Position numbers and translations under genes: made by a program. Source: Muriicola soli (GTDB taxonomy: Bacteria > Bacteroidota > Bacteroidia > Flavobacteriales > Flavobacteriaceae). From it: a stretch of DNA of 64,000 nucleotides. Shown in pieces: positions 18,238 through 26,973 of this stretch. The notes beneath the pieces were generated by a model, which had not been told where the DNA came from, ran no database searches, and saw nothing but the letters and a program-made list of their open reading frames with translations. The DNA is taken from positions 2,607,501-2,671,500 of the forward strand of contig NZ_CP035544.1 in assembly GCF_004139715.1 (NCBI RefSeq), in the 5' to 3' direction. Each line of letters starts with the position of its first letter. Positions within the stretch are counted from its first letter, which is position 1.

Positions 18238-19137
18238 TTATTTTAACTGAAATTCTGTTGTGGCCAGTAATTTTTCGTCCTCAAACACATTAAGCGTATA
18301 AGTGCCGTCAAGAAGCGATCCTTCGGGCACCGTAATAAAATCACATACACTCATTTCCTCACCCCTGAAGATGAGAGTAACCCTCTTGCTGTAAATGTTG
18401 CCATTTACGGAAATGATGTTTGCGTTGTCTTCTATGATCCCCATATTTGGACCCAGAAACTGAAAGTAAAGTACTTTTTCTTTGGGTTCAATTGTATTGG
18501 GGTCTGACTGGACGGTAATACAGCCTCTTAGTTTTTCTATAGTTGAAGCCTTGTTGGTTTTAATGGGTCTTCCACTGCGCATTCTAAAACCGCTACCCTC
18601 AGCATTGCTCAGGTTGAGATAGTTCTTCATCTTGAGTTCCCTACTCAGTTCGCGATTTTTTCTTCTCAACAGCGCTTCCGCCTCGGCTAGAGAACTACTT
18701 CTTCCCCTCAACTCCTCGAGCATTTCCTGTGATTCGTCAAACTTATCAGCAAGCAATCTGTTGTTGTAGCGCAAGAGATTGTTCTTTAATTTAATACTGT
18801 CGTATTGTGCTTCTAATTTGCGGAGTTCACTTTTAAATTCGCTTAGTTTCCCGATGGTGAAATTGAGACGTCCAACCGAATCAAGTAACATCTGAACACG
18901 ATCTCTGGAATCCTGTAATTCAATTTCGTTGACTTCGTTAAGAGCGGATAGCCGATCTACCTCTGTTTTCATAAGAGTGAGATCTCTGACCAATAAGGTT
19001 TTCTCGTCTTCCAGATAAGAAATCTGGTTCTGAGATTGAGCATAGCTGTAATAAAAGGCAATCAATATGCCAATGATTACCGCCACCATAGCTGCCAGGA
19101 TAATTTTGTAATTGAATTTGGTTTCTTGAAAGTCCAT
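18238..19137 (-). CDS. Membrane-anchored coiled-coil protein, function unknown
   Basis: A 299-residue protein with a short cytoplasmic N-terminus, one transmembrane helix (about 11-31, IILAAMVAVIIGILIAFYYS), a long coiled coil (about 35-175) rich in Leu/Glu/Lys heptads, and a C-terminal beta-rich domain (about 205-299, with CITVQSDPNTIEPKEKVLYF). It probably spans the envelope with the coiled coil in the periplasm. Related flavobacterial proteins are sometimes labelled as chromosome-partitioning proteins, but nothing here shows a ParA ATPase motif. It is divergent from comF (43 bases) and upstream of glyS. Confidence 0.75.
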   Translation of the reverse strand: MDFQETKFNYKIILAAMVAVIIGILIAFYYSYAQSQNQISYLEDEKTLLVRDLTLMKTEVDRLSALNEVNEIELQDSRDRVQMLLDSVGRLNFTIGKLSEFKSELRKLEAQYDSIKLKNNLLRYNNRLLADKFDESQEMLEELRGRSSSLAEAEALLRRKNRELSRELKMKNYLNLSNAEGSGFRMRSGRPIKTNKASTIEKLRGCITVQSDPNTIEPKEKVLYFQFLGPNMGIIEDNANIISVNGNIYSKRVTLIFRGEEMSVCDFITVPEGSLLDGTYTLNVFEDEKLLATTEFQLK

Positions 19138-19180
19138 TCGCCAGGGGATACGTTACAAGTAGGTTTTGATACGTTGAGAT

Positions 19181-19885
19181 TTGAATTTCACTAAGCTACC
19201 AAATATAATAAATGATCTCAACACGGTTCTTGTACCCCGTGTCTGTTTTGGATGTAATGCACGATTATATCGGGGAGAGCAGATTTTATGTGTCTCTTGT
19301 CGAGCCCAATTACCGCTTACCGAGTTCAATTTTTCGAAAGAAAACAGTTTAGACAGGGTATTTTACGGACGAATAGCCATTCAAAAAGCATCGAGTTTTC
19401 TATATTTTTATGAAAATGGGGTAGTTCAACGTCTACTGCACTATCTGAAATATCGCAATCAGCCGCAGATCGGTAACTTCCTCGGAAAATGGTACGGACA
19501 CATTCTAAAACAAGATCTCGCTCTGCCACCAATTGATGTGGTGATCCCTGTACCGCTTCATCCCAAAAAACTAAAAAAAAGAGGCTATAACCAGGTGGAA
19601 GGGTTTGGAAGAGAGCTCGCCCTCCATCTCAAGGCCAGATACAGGGAAGACATTTTAGCTAAAACATCCCATACACGCACACAAACTCAGAAATCGAGAA
19701 TATTTCGATGGCAGCATGAAAAACCTGTATTCAATATTATATCACCTACCATACTAAAGCCATGTAAAGTCTTACTTGTAGACGATGTGGTGACCACAGG
19801 TGCTACCCTGGAAGCCTGTACCAAAGCCTTGATTTCACAAAATGGAATTGAGGTTTATATTGCAACAATGGCAGTAGTTCCCTGA
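19181..19885 (+). CDS. comF: ComF family amidophosphoribosyltransferase-like protein
   Basis: ComF-type protein of 234 residues linked in the family to DNA uptake and competence. An N-terminal four-cysteine zinc finger (CFGCNARL and CVSCRAQL) precedes a type I phosphoribosyltransferase domain with VIPVPLHPKKLKKRGYNQ and the PRPP loop LLVDDVVTTGATLEAC. The likely start is the TTG at 19181; I see no upstream ATG in frame. It is divergent from the coiled-coil gene and 49 bases before the Ig-like lipoprotein gene. Confidence 0.92.
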   Translation: MNFTKLPNIINDLNTVLVPRVCFGCNARLYRGEQILCVSCRAQLPLTEFNFSKENSLDRVFYGRIAIQKASSFLYFYENGVVQRLLHYLKYRNQPQIGNFLGKWYGHILKQDLALPPIDVVIPVPLHPKKLKKRGYNQVEGFGRELALHLKARYREDILAKTSHTRTQTQKSRIFRWQHEKPVFNIISPTILKPCKVLLVDDVVTTGATLEACTKALISQNGIEVYIATMAVVP

Positions 19886-19934
19886 TTTCAGAATTCTGCA
19901 AATTAGTTGTTTCTTTGCCCAAACAAAGGGCTCT

Positions 19935-21554
19935 ATGGCAAACTTAAAGCGATTTCTTTCTGGGGTATTCGTTCTGTTTATTGCCCTTGCCCTTTTTCAG
20001 TGCGCCAGACGTGGCAGTCCTTCAGGAGGGCCAAGAGATACCACTCCACCTGTTTTACTCCGTGCCGAACCGGAAAATCTTAGTACACGGTTTAGCACTA
20101 ACAAAATAAGGTTGTACTTCGATGAATACATCAAACTCGAAGATGTTCAGAATCAACTTATCGTATCACCTCCCTTTAAAAACCCCCTTGAGATCAGTCC
20201 GCAAGGAGGTGCCAGTAAATACGTCGAGATTGTTATAAAGGATACGCTGCAGGAAAACACCACCTACACCATGAATTTCGGTGAAAGTATTGTTGATAAC
20301 AACGAGGGCAACCCATACCCTTATCTCACCTATGTCTTTTCGACGGGGGATTATATTGATTCTCTTTCGCTCTTGGGCGTCGTTCAGGATGCCTTTAATA
20401 AGGAAACTGATGACTTTATCAGCGTAATGTTATATGAAATTGACACCAGCTACACCGATTCTGTCATCGAGAAAAGGCCTCCAAACTATCTCACCAATAC
20501 CCTGGATAGTACTACCATTTTTAGACTACAGAATTTAAAGGCAGGGAGCTATCGGTTAATTGCTATAAAAGACGAAGCAAAGAACAATGTCTATGACCCC
20601 GTAGTTGACAAAATAGGATTTATAGAGGACACCATAACCCTTCCTACAGACTCAATCTATCTCTTGCGCCTTTTCAGGGAAATTCCGGAATACAGCTTGT
20701 CGGTTCCCAAGTTTGCAGCGAGCAACAAGATTGTATTTGGATATAACGGACCCAATGAAGAATTGGAAATAACCCCCATAACCCCGCTTCCGGATACCGT
20801 ATTCACTTACCAGTCTAAAGAACCCGGGAAGGATACACTCAATTTCTGGTTTACTCCTTTTGAAACTGATTCCCTGATTTTTGAAGTCAACAATGAACGG
20901 CTCGTACAAAGAGATACATTTGTAGTTAAAACGCGTCAACTCCCTCTTGACAGCCTCCTTGTTTCTGCAAGCCATCGCAGTTCTATTGGGTTTTTAGACA
21001 CGCTGACCCTATCAGCAAATATACCTATCCAAACTAGTGACACTGCCACAGTTTCACTCATAAATAAGGATTCACTGCCTCAACCATTTGAGTTTTCTTT
21101 GGATACTATGAGGAACCGACTTGTAGTCGACTTTCCAAAGGAGCCCAATGAAACTTATTTTCTTACGATTTTGCCAGAGGCACTCACAGACATCTTTGGG
21201 ACAAGCAATGATACCCTGAATTACAGGCTAACAACAGGCAGTTATGCCGATTTTGGTAATCTTAGAATTCGGTTGAGCGGGGAGGTCAGTTATCCTGTCC
21301 TGGTTGAATTGACCACTCCCCAAGGCCAAGTAGTGCGGTCAATAGCCGCTCAGGAAGATAAGCTTTATGAATTTAATCTCTTGAGTCCTGCCAAGTACTT
21401 GGTACGTGTAATTTTCGACACAAATGGCAATGAACTGTGGGACACGGGTAGTTTTAAGGATAAAATACAGCCCGAAAGGGTGGTTTATTTCCCTCAGGAA
21501 ATAGAGGTAAGGGCAAATTGGGAACTGGAACAACTCTTTCTTATTGAAGAATAA
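19935..21554 (+). CDS. Ig-like domain lipoprotein
   Basis: Surface lipoprotein of 539 residues. The signal peptide ends in ALFQC (lipobox, Cys23). It then carries a bacterial Ig-like domain of the SbsA type (DTTPPVLLRAEPENLSTRF, about 35-135) and further beta-rich repeats. The pattern is typical of a conserved Bacteroidota lipoprotein of unknown function, often found near comF or nitrilase-family genes. The C-terminal section contains a small prealbumin-like motif (RVIFDTNGNELWDTG). It overlaps the convergent nitrilase gene by 14 bases. Confidence 0.85.
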   Translation: MANLKRFLSGVFVLFIALALFQCARRGSPSGGPRDTTPPVLLRAEPENLSTRFSTNKIRLYFDEYIKLEDVQNQLIVSPPFKNPLEISPQGGASKYVEIVIKDTLQENTTYTMNFGESIVDNNEGNPYPYLTYVFSTGDYIDSLSLLGVVQDAFNKETDDFISVMLYEIDTSYTDSVIEKRPPNYLTNTLDSTTIFRLQNLKAGSYRLIAIKDEAKNNVYDPVVDKIGFIEDTITLPTDSIYLLRLFREIPEYSLSVPKFAASNKIVFGYNGPNEELEITPITPLPDTVFTYQSKEPGKDTLNFWFTPFETDSLIFEVNNERLVQRDTFVVKTRQLPLDSLLVSASHRSSIGFLDTLTLSANIPIQTSDTATVSLINKDSLPQPFEFSLDTMRNRLVVDFPKEPNETYFLTILPEALTDIFGTSNDTLNYRLTTGSYADFGNLRIRLSGEVSYPVLVELTTPQGQVVRSIAAQEDKLYEFNLLSPAKYLVRVIFDTNGNELWDTGSFKDKIQPERVVYFPQEIEVRANWELEQLFLIEE

Positions 21555-22314
21555 ACGAATCCCGATCGTCCAGAAACCTTAACTTCTCTCTGGCTTCTGT
21601 TAAATGTGTTTTGCTGATTTCCACAAATAGCACCTCTTCTTTCTCTGAAAATACAAGCTGCTCGCCCAAAGCATCGTAGCAAGCTGAATGCCCGTTGTAA
21701 TTGTGCCCATTTGGATCATTTCCAATTCGATTTACGCCAATACAGTAAGCCATGTTTTCAATGGCTCTGGCCCTTAACAATGCATCCCAGGCACTTACCC
21801 TGGGTTGGGGCCAATTGGCTACAAATAGCAAAAGGTCATAAGCCTCCGTATTTCTGGACCATACAGGGAATCGCAGGTCATAGCAAATCATAGGACAAAT
21901 ACGAAATCCCCCGTAATCAATAATGACCCTTTTCTTTCCGGCCGAATACGACAGCTGCTCGCCGGCCAGCGTAAAGGTGTGGCGTTTATCGTAATACTCG
22001 AAACTCCCGTTTGGCTTAACAAAGAACAACCTGTTTGTATAGCTTCCCCCTTCAAAAAATGCTATGCTGCCTGTTATGGCCATTTTAGTTTCCAGGGCGA
22101 GCGACTTCATCCATTCCAGGGTTTTATTTCCTTCTTTTTGGTCGATCTCCGAAGGCGTCATCGTAAACCCCGTGCTAAACATTTCAGGGAGTATCACCAG
22201 ATCTGCAGCCCGGGTTAAATTCCTTATTATCTCAGTAAAATGCGTTCTGTTTTCTTCGGGCTGATGCCAGAAAATGGAGGATTGTACCAGGGCAATTTTC
22301 AAATTTGTTTCCAA
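21541..22314 (-). CDS. Nitrilase-family omega-amidase (YafV-like)
   Basis: C-N hydrolase of 257 residues, likely cytoplasmic. The Glu-Lys-Cys triad is visible: LPEMFSTGF (Glu), DKRHTF (Lys) and MICYDLRFP (Cys). The YDLRFPVWSRN context and ENMAYCIGVNRIG match the omega-amidase YafV/Nit2 group, which hydrolyses alpha-ketoglutaramate and related amides in metabolite repair. The start appears to be TTG at 22314. The gene lies 19 bases past the ankyrin gene on the same strand, so they may be cotranscribed. Confidence 0.92.
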   Translation of the reverse strand: METNLKIALVQSSIFWHQPEENRTHFTEIIRNLTRAADLVILPEMFSTGFTMTPSEIDQKEGNKTLEWMKSLALETKMAITGSIAFFEGGSYTNRLFFVKPNGSFEYYDKRHTFTLAGEQLSYSAGKKRVIIDYGGFRICPMICYDLRFPVWSRNTEAYDLLLFVANWPQPRVSAWDALLRARAIENMAYCIGVNRIGNDPNGHNYNGHSACYDALGEQLVFSEKEEVLFVEISKTHLTEAREKLRFLDDRDSFILQ

Positions 22315-22333
22315 GAGTTATGGCCGTTAAATG

Positions 22334-22804
22334 TTATTGGGTTAAAAGAGACTGAAAATGCCTGAACCCTTGCATTTTAGCATGGTCTAGCGCAGTATGT
22401 CCCCTGGCATCCCTGACGTGAATATCCGCCCCATGTTTAACCAGAAGTTGAGCAATTTCCAATTGATTAAAGGTGACAGCGAAGATCAGGCAACTAGATC
22501 CCATGGCGTTGGTCGTATTCACATCTGCGCCAGCTTTCATCAAGAGTTCAGCTATGTCCTTATACCCTTTAAAGCAAACACCCATTAAAGCCGTATTTCC
22601 CGTGCCATCTTTTTCGTCAACATTAACCCCTTTTTGAAGAAGGTATTCAACAACATCCTGGTGATTGTAGTAAGCCCCAAGGATCAAAGGGGTAGAACCT
22701 CTCTTGTCTTTTACAGTAAGTAATTCGGGATGCTGTTTTACAAGCGATTTAATCTTGTTTAAATCTCCAGTTCGAATTGCATTAAAAAACGATTCCTGTT
22801 CCAT
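22334..22804 (-). CDS. Ankyrin repeat protein
   Basis: Cytoplasmic 156-residue protein made almost entirely of about four ankyrin repeats. GSTPLILGAYYNHQDVVEYL, GNTALMGVCFKGYKDIAELL and the repeat beginning GSSCLIFAVTFN show the regular TPLxxA/G pattern and beta-hairpin loops (DAR/DKR/DGT). No catalytic domain is attached. A likely role is protein binding, partner unknown. The ATG at 22804 is preferred over the in-frame TTG at 22810. TACCTTTA lies upstream and is close to a -7 element. Confidence 0.9.
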   Translation of the reverse strand: MEQESFFNAIRTGDLNKIKSLVKQHPELLTVKDKRGSTPLILGAYYNHQDVVEYLLQKGVNVDEKDGTGNTALMGVCFKGYKDIAELLMKAGADVNTTNAMGSSCLIFAVTFNQLEIAQLLVKHGADIHVRDARGHTALDHAKMQGFRHFQSLLTQ

Positions 22805-22906
22805 GATCAATTAAAATAAATACAGAATAAAGGTACAATAAGCTTCTAAAAATGAATTTAAAATAATAGAAATCGTCTATCCTTCCATGTAGAACAAAAA
22901 TTTCAA

Positions 22907-22914
22907 TAGGTTTG
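22907..22914 (+). promoter_or_regulatory. Possible -7 element (TAnnTTTG) for the DUF2237 gene
   Basis: TAGGTTTG lies 30 bases before the ATG at 22945 and overlaps the alternative TTG start at 22912, which favours the ATG. The -33 region is not convincing. Confidence 0.4.
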
Positions 22915-22944
22915 GGATTTGGGTATTCCACACTATCTTGCCAT

Positions 22945-23325
22945 ATGGAGAAAAATCCAAAAAACGTATTTGGCCTACCACTTCAGGCTTGTTGTCACGA
23001 TCCGCTTACCGGATATTTCAGGGATGGGTATTGTAAAACAATGACCGAGGACCGGGGAACTCATGTGGTTTGCGCCCGTGTCACTGAAGAATTTTTAAAT
23101 TTTTCCAAAGAAAGAGGCAACGATCTGATCACTGCCATTCCCCAATGGCAATTTCCGGGACTCAAACCCGGAGATCAGTGGTGTTTGTGCGTTTCCCGCT
23201 GGATAGAAGCTGAGAAAGCAGGAGTAGCACCACCGGTAGTTCTGGAAGCTACACACGAAATAGCCTTGGATTATACTGACATGCCTACACTTTTAAAATA
23301 CGCTTTTGTGGCTCCTGAAAATTAA
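22945..23325 (+). CDS. DUF2237 family protein
   Basis: Small cytoplasmic protein of 126 residues of the DUF2237 family, whose function is not established. The family pattern is clear: NVFGLPLQACCHDPLTGYFRDG near the start, THVVCARVTEEFLNFS, LKPGDQWCLCVSRW, and the conserved EATHEIALDYTDM. The cysteines in QACC and CLC are family-conserved and could bind metal, which is inference. The membrane-protein gene starts 13 bases after its stop, suggesting cotranscription. Confidence 0.88.
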   Translation: MEKNPKNVFGLPLQACCHDPLTGYFRDGYCKTMTEDRGTHVVCARVTEEFLNFSKERGNDLITAIPQWQFPGLKPGDQWCLCVSRWIEAEKAGVAPPVVLEATHEIALDYTDMPTLLKYAFVAPEN

Positions 23326-23338
23326 TGGAAAACGTAAT

Positions 23339-24241
23339 ATGAATAAAATTGATATCATCCTGGATTCACTTCACCGTCTTTTCCTTTCCGAAAAAACGAG
23401 GGAAAGAAGTGAAAAGGTCATCATCAGTATCGCTATTATCAGTTTTATTTTGCACCTGGCTCTGATTCTGTTGAAAGACTATCTTCCGGGGATAACATTA
23501 AACTCGGACTTGTTCAACAATCCGATAGCCGCAATCTACACTCCTTTTTCTTTTATTCTGGTATATGAGGTGTACCTGCTGGTCTATTATCTTCCCAAGT
23601 CAATTTCACTATATATCAGCAAGCAATATGAGATTATAACCCTGGTGATCATCAGGCGGATATTTAAAGATTTGTCCAATTTGGACCTGCAATCCAATTG
23701 GTTTGAAAACAGTTACGATCTGCAGCTAACATTTGACCTCATTACTACACTCTTCCTGTTTGGGCTTATATTATTGTTTAATAAACTCAATTTGAATCGC
23801 AAAGAAGTTAGAGGGGACGCCGAGCCAATAACAGGATCACTAACACTTTTGATTCGTCGAAAAAAAATATTAGCGGTCTTGCTGGTACCTGTCTTTGTTG
23901 CGCTCGCCCTTTACAGCTTTGGAACTTGGGTGGCGGATATTACAGGAGCAGCAAATGCCGGGATCGATACCCTCGGTGATATTAACCTTATTTTCTTCAA
24001 TGAGTTTTTTACGATCTTAATCCTGGCCGATGTTTTGCTACTACTTTTTTCCTTTTTCCACACCGATCAGTTCAATGCGGTAATCCGAAATTCGGGCTTT
24101 ATCATATCTACTATCCTGATCAGACTTTCCTTCAGCACAACGGGACTGGTAAATGACTTGCTGGTAGTAGTCGCTGTAACCTTTGGAGTCCTTATTTTAT
24201 GGCTTAATAATAAATATTACGGCTTAAGAGTTAGGAATTGA
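23339..24241 (+). CDS. Unrecognised integral membrane protein
   Basis: I do not recognise this 300-residue protein. The ATG at 23339 follows the DUF2237 stop by 13 bases; an in-frame ATG at 23306 would overlap that gene. About six hydrophobic helices are visible (for example IISIAIISFILHLALILL, IYTPFSFILVYEVYLLVYYL, ILAVLLVPVFVALALYSFG, FFTILILADVLLLLFSF, GLVNDLLVVVAVTFGVLILW). A conserved-looking Thr-Gly/Asn segment (DITGAANAGIDTLGDINLIF) sits between helices four and five. No catalytic or transporter motif is evident. It precedes the histidine kinase gene by 136 bases. Confidence 0.65.
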   Translation: MNKIDIILDSLHRLFLSEKTRERSEKVIISIAIISFILHLALILLKDYLPGITLNSDLFNNPIAAIYTPFSFILVYEVYLLVYYLPKSISLYISKQYEIITLVIIRRIFKDLSNLDLQSNWFENSYDLQLTFDLITTLFLFGLILLFNKLNLNRKEVRGDAEPITGSLTLLIRRKKILAVLLVPVFVALALYSFGTWVADITGAANAGIDTLGDINLIFFNEFFTILILADVLLLLFSFFHTDQFNAVIRNSGFIISTILIRLSFSTTGLVNDLLVVVAVTFGVLILWLNNKYYGLRVRN

Positions 24242-24377
24242 TCAAAGCAATATCACTTACCTATATTTAACTACTATAGCGGTTTTTCATTAGTTTTTTA
24301 AAGATTTTTCTTACTTCTATAAAATTATTCGCTTCTGTGAACGTTAGTTTTCAGGAACTTCTCTTAAGTAATTCTAA

Positions 24378-26567
24378 ATGAAGACTATTTCACCAGCCGA
24401 AACCATAAAAAACCTTCCATTTCCCTTAGCAAAAATGGACTGCGATTTTAAGTTGATCGAGACTTCTGAAGCCTGGGACAAAGCCGAGAAATTAGAACAG
24501 CAAAAATCGGAGAGAAATCAGGATTTTACGCTCCCGTTAAGATCGCTGAAGGAATTGAATGACGATTGTCTGAAAAACAGAGAACAAGGCGAAAAAATTA
24601 TTCCTGTAATCTCGGAAGAAGGTCTTTCTTTTTGGTATCGTTGGCAAGTTAATCCCTATTTTGACGAGGATGGCAAAGTACTTGGTACTTATATTTTAAG
24701 GGAAGACGTAACTAAGCAGGTAAAAAAAGAGCAGTTACTAATAAAGGCTCAGGAAGTAACCAGAATAGGTGGATGGGAAGTTGACCTTATTCAAAATACT
24801 GTATACTGGACAAAGGTCACCAAAGAAATTCACGAGGTCCCCATGGATTACATCCCCAACCTGGAAGAAGGGATTAATTTCTATAAAGCCGGCGAAGATC
24901 GCGAGAGGATAACTGAATTGGTAAGCAAAGCGATTAGTGACGGTAGTCCTTGGGATACTGAACTTCGGATAGTTACGGCAAAAGGCCGTGAACTTTGGGT
25001 TCATGCCAGGGGTGAGGTGGAAATACTCAAGGGTAAGGCTGTGAGAATTACGGGTACCTTCCAGGACATTGATCAGAAAAAAAAGGCCGATCTGGCCTAT
25101 AAGAAAATCAGTGAGCGACTTTCCATCGCAACAGAGGCCTCCGGCATCGGGATATGGGATTTAAACCTATTGACCAATTCACTGGAATGGGATAAAAATA
25201 TGTACCAACTCTACGGGATAAAAGAAAATGATTTCTCAGGGGTCTACGACGCATGGGAATCTGCGGTGCACCCGGATGATAAAGAAAAAGCACAAATTGA
25301 ATTACAGGACGCGATTCAGGGAACAAAAGATTTTAATACTGAATTTAGAATAGTCTATCCCTCAGGGGAAATTCGATATATTCGGGCGTTTGGAGTAATC
25401 AGAAGGAATGCTGAAGGAATTGCTTTAAATATCATAGGGACCAATTGGGATATTACTGAGTTAAAGAAAACCCGTCTTGAACTGGATAAGAGCGAAGAGT
25501 CTTTTGAGGGTGCTTTTGAACATTCTACTACAGGTATGGCCTTGGTTTCACTTGAGGGAAATTGGATAAAGGTCAACCAAAACCTTTGTGAAATCACGGG
25601 CTATTCAGAGGAAGAATTAATGAAAATCAATTATTTAGACCTTACTCATCCTGAGGACCGTTCGAGGGATCTTCTACTCAGGTCTGAAGTTCTGGAAGGA
25701 AAAAGGAAATCTTATCAGACTGAAAAACGTTATTATCATAAAAAAGGGCATTTAATTCATTTAATTGTTTCTGTAACGGGAGTGAAAAATATTTATGGAG
25801 AACTCTCACATGTCATTTCTCAAATACTGGATGTTTCCAAATTGGTCAAGGCAGAGAAACACTTAAAATCCCTTGTGCAAATCACACAAGACCAAAATGA
25901 GAGTTTATTAAATTTTGCGCATATCGTTTCCCATAACCTGAGGTCACATGCGAGTAATATGACCATGTTGACAGATTTTCTTTTGAAGGATAACGATCCT
26001 GATGAATTGCAAAACATAGGCAAAATGTTAAAAGCTGCCTCTGAAAGCCTTAATGAAACTGTAGCCCACCTCAACGAAGTTGTTCAGGTAAAGGCGGGGA
26101 GTAGTGAAAAAATAAGGCCAGTTGCCTTACTTAAAAAAATAAATCTGGTAAGGAACAACATCAACGCTTTATTGCATGAAAAAAATGCAGAATGTCATAT
26201 TGATATTCCAAAAGACCTTCGGGTGAAAGCGATTCCTGCCTATCTTGAAAGTATGTTCTTAAATCTATTCACCAACTCCTTAAAATACGCTTCTCCAGAT
26301 CGCAATCCGATCATAGAAATAGAGGTAAAACCAATTAAAAAGGGAGTATGCAAAATAGAATTCAGGGATAACGGTTTAGGGATCGACCTTAAGAGACACA
26401 AGGATAAAGTGTTTGGTATGTACAAAACCTTTCATCACAACAAGGATGCCAAGGGAATCGGTCTTTTCATTACAAAAAATCAGGTAGAAGCGATGAATGG
26501 GAATATTAACGTGAAGAGTAAAGTTGATCAGGGTACCACCTTTATCATTGAATTAAATACAATTTAG
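24378..26567 (+). CDS. PAS-domain sensor histidine kinase
   Basis: Soluble-looking signal transducer of 729 residues with no transmembrane segment. It has a divergent PAS-like region (about 10-115) and three clearer PAS domains (about 120-235, 240-362 and 370-490), suggesting cytoplasmic ligand, redox or light sensing. A dimerisation helix with phospho-acceptor His519 (IVSHNLRSHASN) and a GHKL ATPase domain with N box (NLFTNSLKYASP), G1 (FRDNGLGID) and G2 (GIGLFITKNQVEAMNG) follow. Where classical kinases have HELRTP, this one has HNLRSHA, a variant common in Bacteroidota. The response regulator begins 10 bases later and is the obvious partner. Confidence 0.95.
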   Translation: MKTISPAETIKNLPFPLAKMDCDFKLIETSEAWDKAEKLEQQKSERNQDFTLPLRSLKELNDDCLKNREQGEKIIPVISEEGLSFWYRWQVNPYFDEDGKVLGTYILREDVTKQVKKEQLLIKAQEVTRIGGWEVDLIQNTVYWTKVTKEIHEVPMDYIPNLEEGINFYKAGEDRERITELVSKAISDGSPWDTELRIVTAKGRELWVHARGEVEILKGKAVRITGTFQDIDQKKKADLAYKKISERLSIATEASGIGIWDLNLLTNSLEWDKNMYQLYGIKENDFSGVYDAWESAVHPDDKEKAQIELQDAIQGTKDFNTEFRIVYPSGEIRYIRAFGVIRRNAEGIALNIIGTNWDITELKKTRLELDKSEESFEGAFEHSTTGMALVSLEGNWIKVNQNLCEITGYSEEELMKINYLDLTHPEDRSRDLLLRSEVLEGKRKSYQTEKRYYHKKGHLIHLIVSVTGVKNIYGELSHVISQILDVSKLVKAEKHLKSLVQITQDQNESLLNFAHIVSHNLRSHASNMTMLTDFLLKDNDPDELQNIGKMLKAASESLNETVAHLNEVVQVKAGSSEKIRPVALLKKINLVRNNINALLHEKNAECHIDIPKDLRVKAIPAYLESMFLNLFTNSLKYASPDRNPIIEIEVKPIKKGVCKIEFRDNGLGIDLKRHKDKVFGMYKTFHHNKDAKGIGLFITKNQVEAMNGNINVKSKVDQGTTFIIELNTI

Positions 26568-26577
26568 AATTAGAACT

Positions 26578-26973
26578 GTGGAAGCAATTCAAAACATTTA
26601 TATCATTGATGATGACCCTATCTTTATTTATGGAACTAAACGTCTTATAAAGGAAGTAAACTACGAAGGTGGCATTACTGTTTTCCAGAATGGAAAAGAA
26701 GGATTAATGGGATTGGCAAAAATCCAGGATAAGGAAAAGTCGCAACCATTAATCATTTTTTTAGACCTCAATATGCCGGTTATGAATGGATGGGAATTCC
26801 TTGATGCGGTCCACAAACATTCAGATTACAATTCCCTGGATCTTCAGATATTCGTCCTCAGTTCCTCAATCGATCCTAAAGATACCGAGAAAGCCTACTC
26901 GTATAAGATGGTCAAAGAATTCGTTTCAAAGCCTATTTCTCCTACCCTTTTAGAGGAAATCCTACATTCCTAG
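26578..26973 (+). CDS. Single-domain response regulator
   Basis: CheY-like receiver of 131 residues without an output domain. The acidic pocket is DDD at 11-13, the phospho-acceptor is Asp63 in IIFLDLNMPVMNGW, the Ser/Thr switch lies in VLSSS, and the conserved Lys118 is in FVSKPI. The start is GTG at 26578, 10 bases after the kinase stop. It probably receives phosphate from the neighbouring PAS kinase and acts by protein-protein contact. The gene ends 4 bases inside the convergent DUF5689 gene. Confidence 0.93.
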   Translation: MEAIQNIYIIDDDPIFIYGTKRLIKEVNYEGGITVFQNGKEGLMGLAKIQDKEKSQPLIIFLDLNMPVMNGWEFLDAVHKHSDYNSLDLQIFVLSSSIDPKDTEKAYSYKMVKEFVSKPISPTLLEEILHS

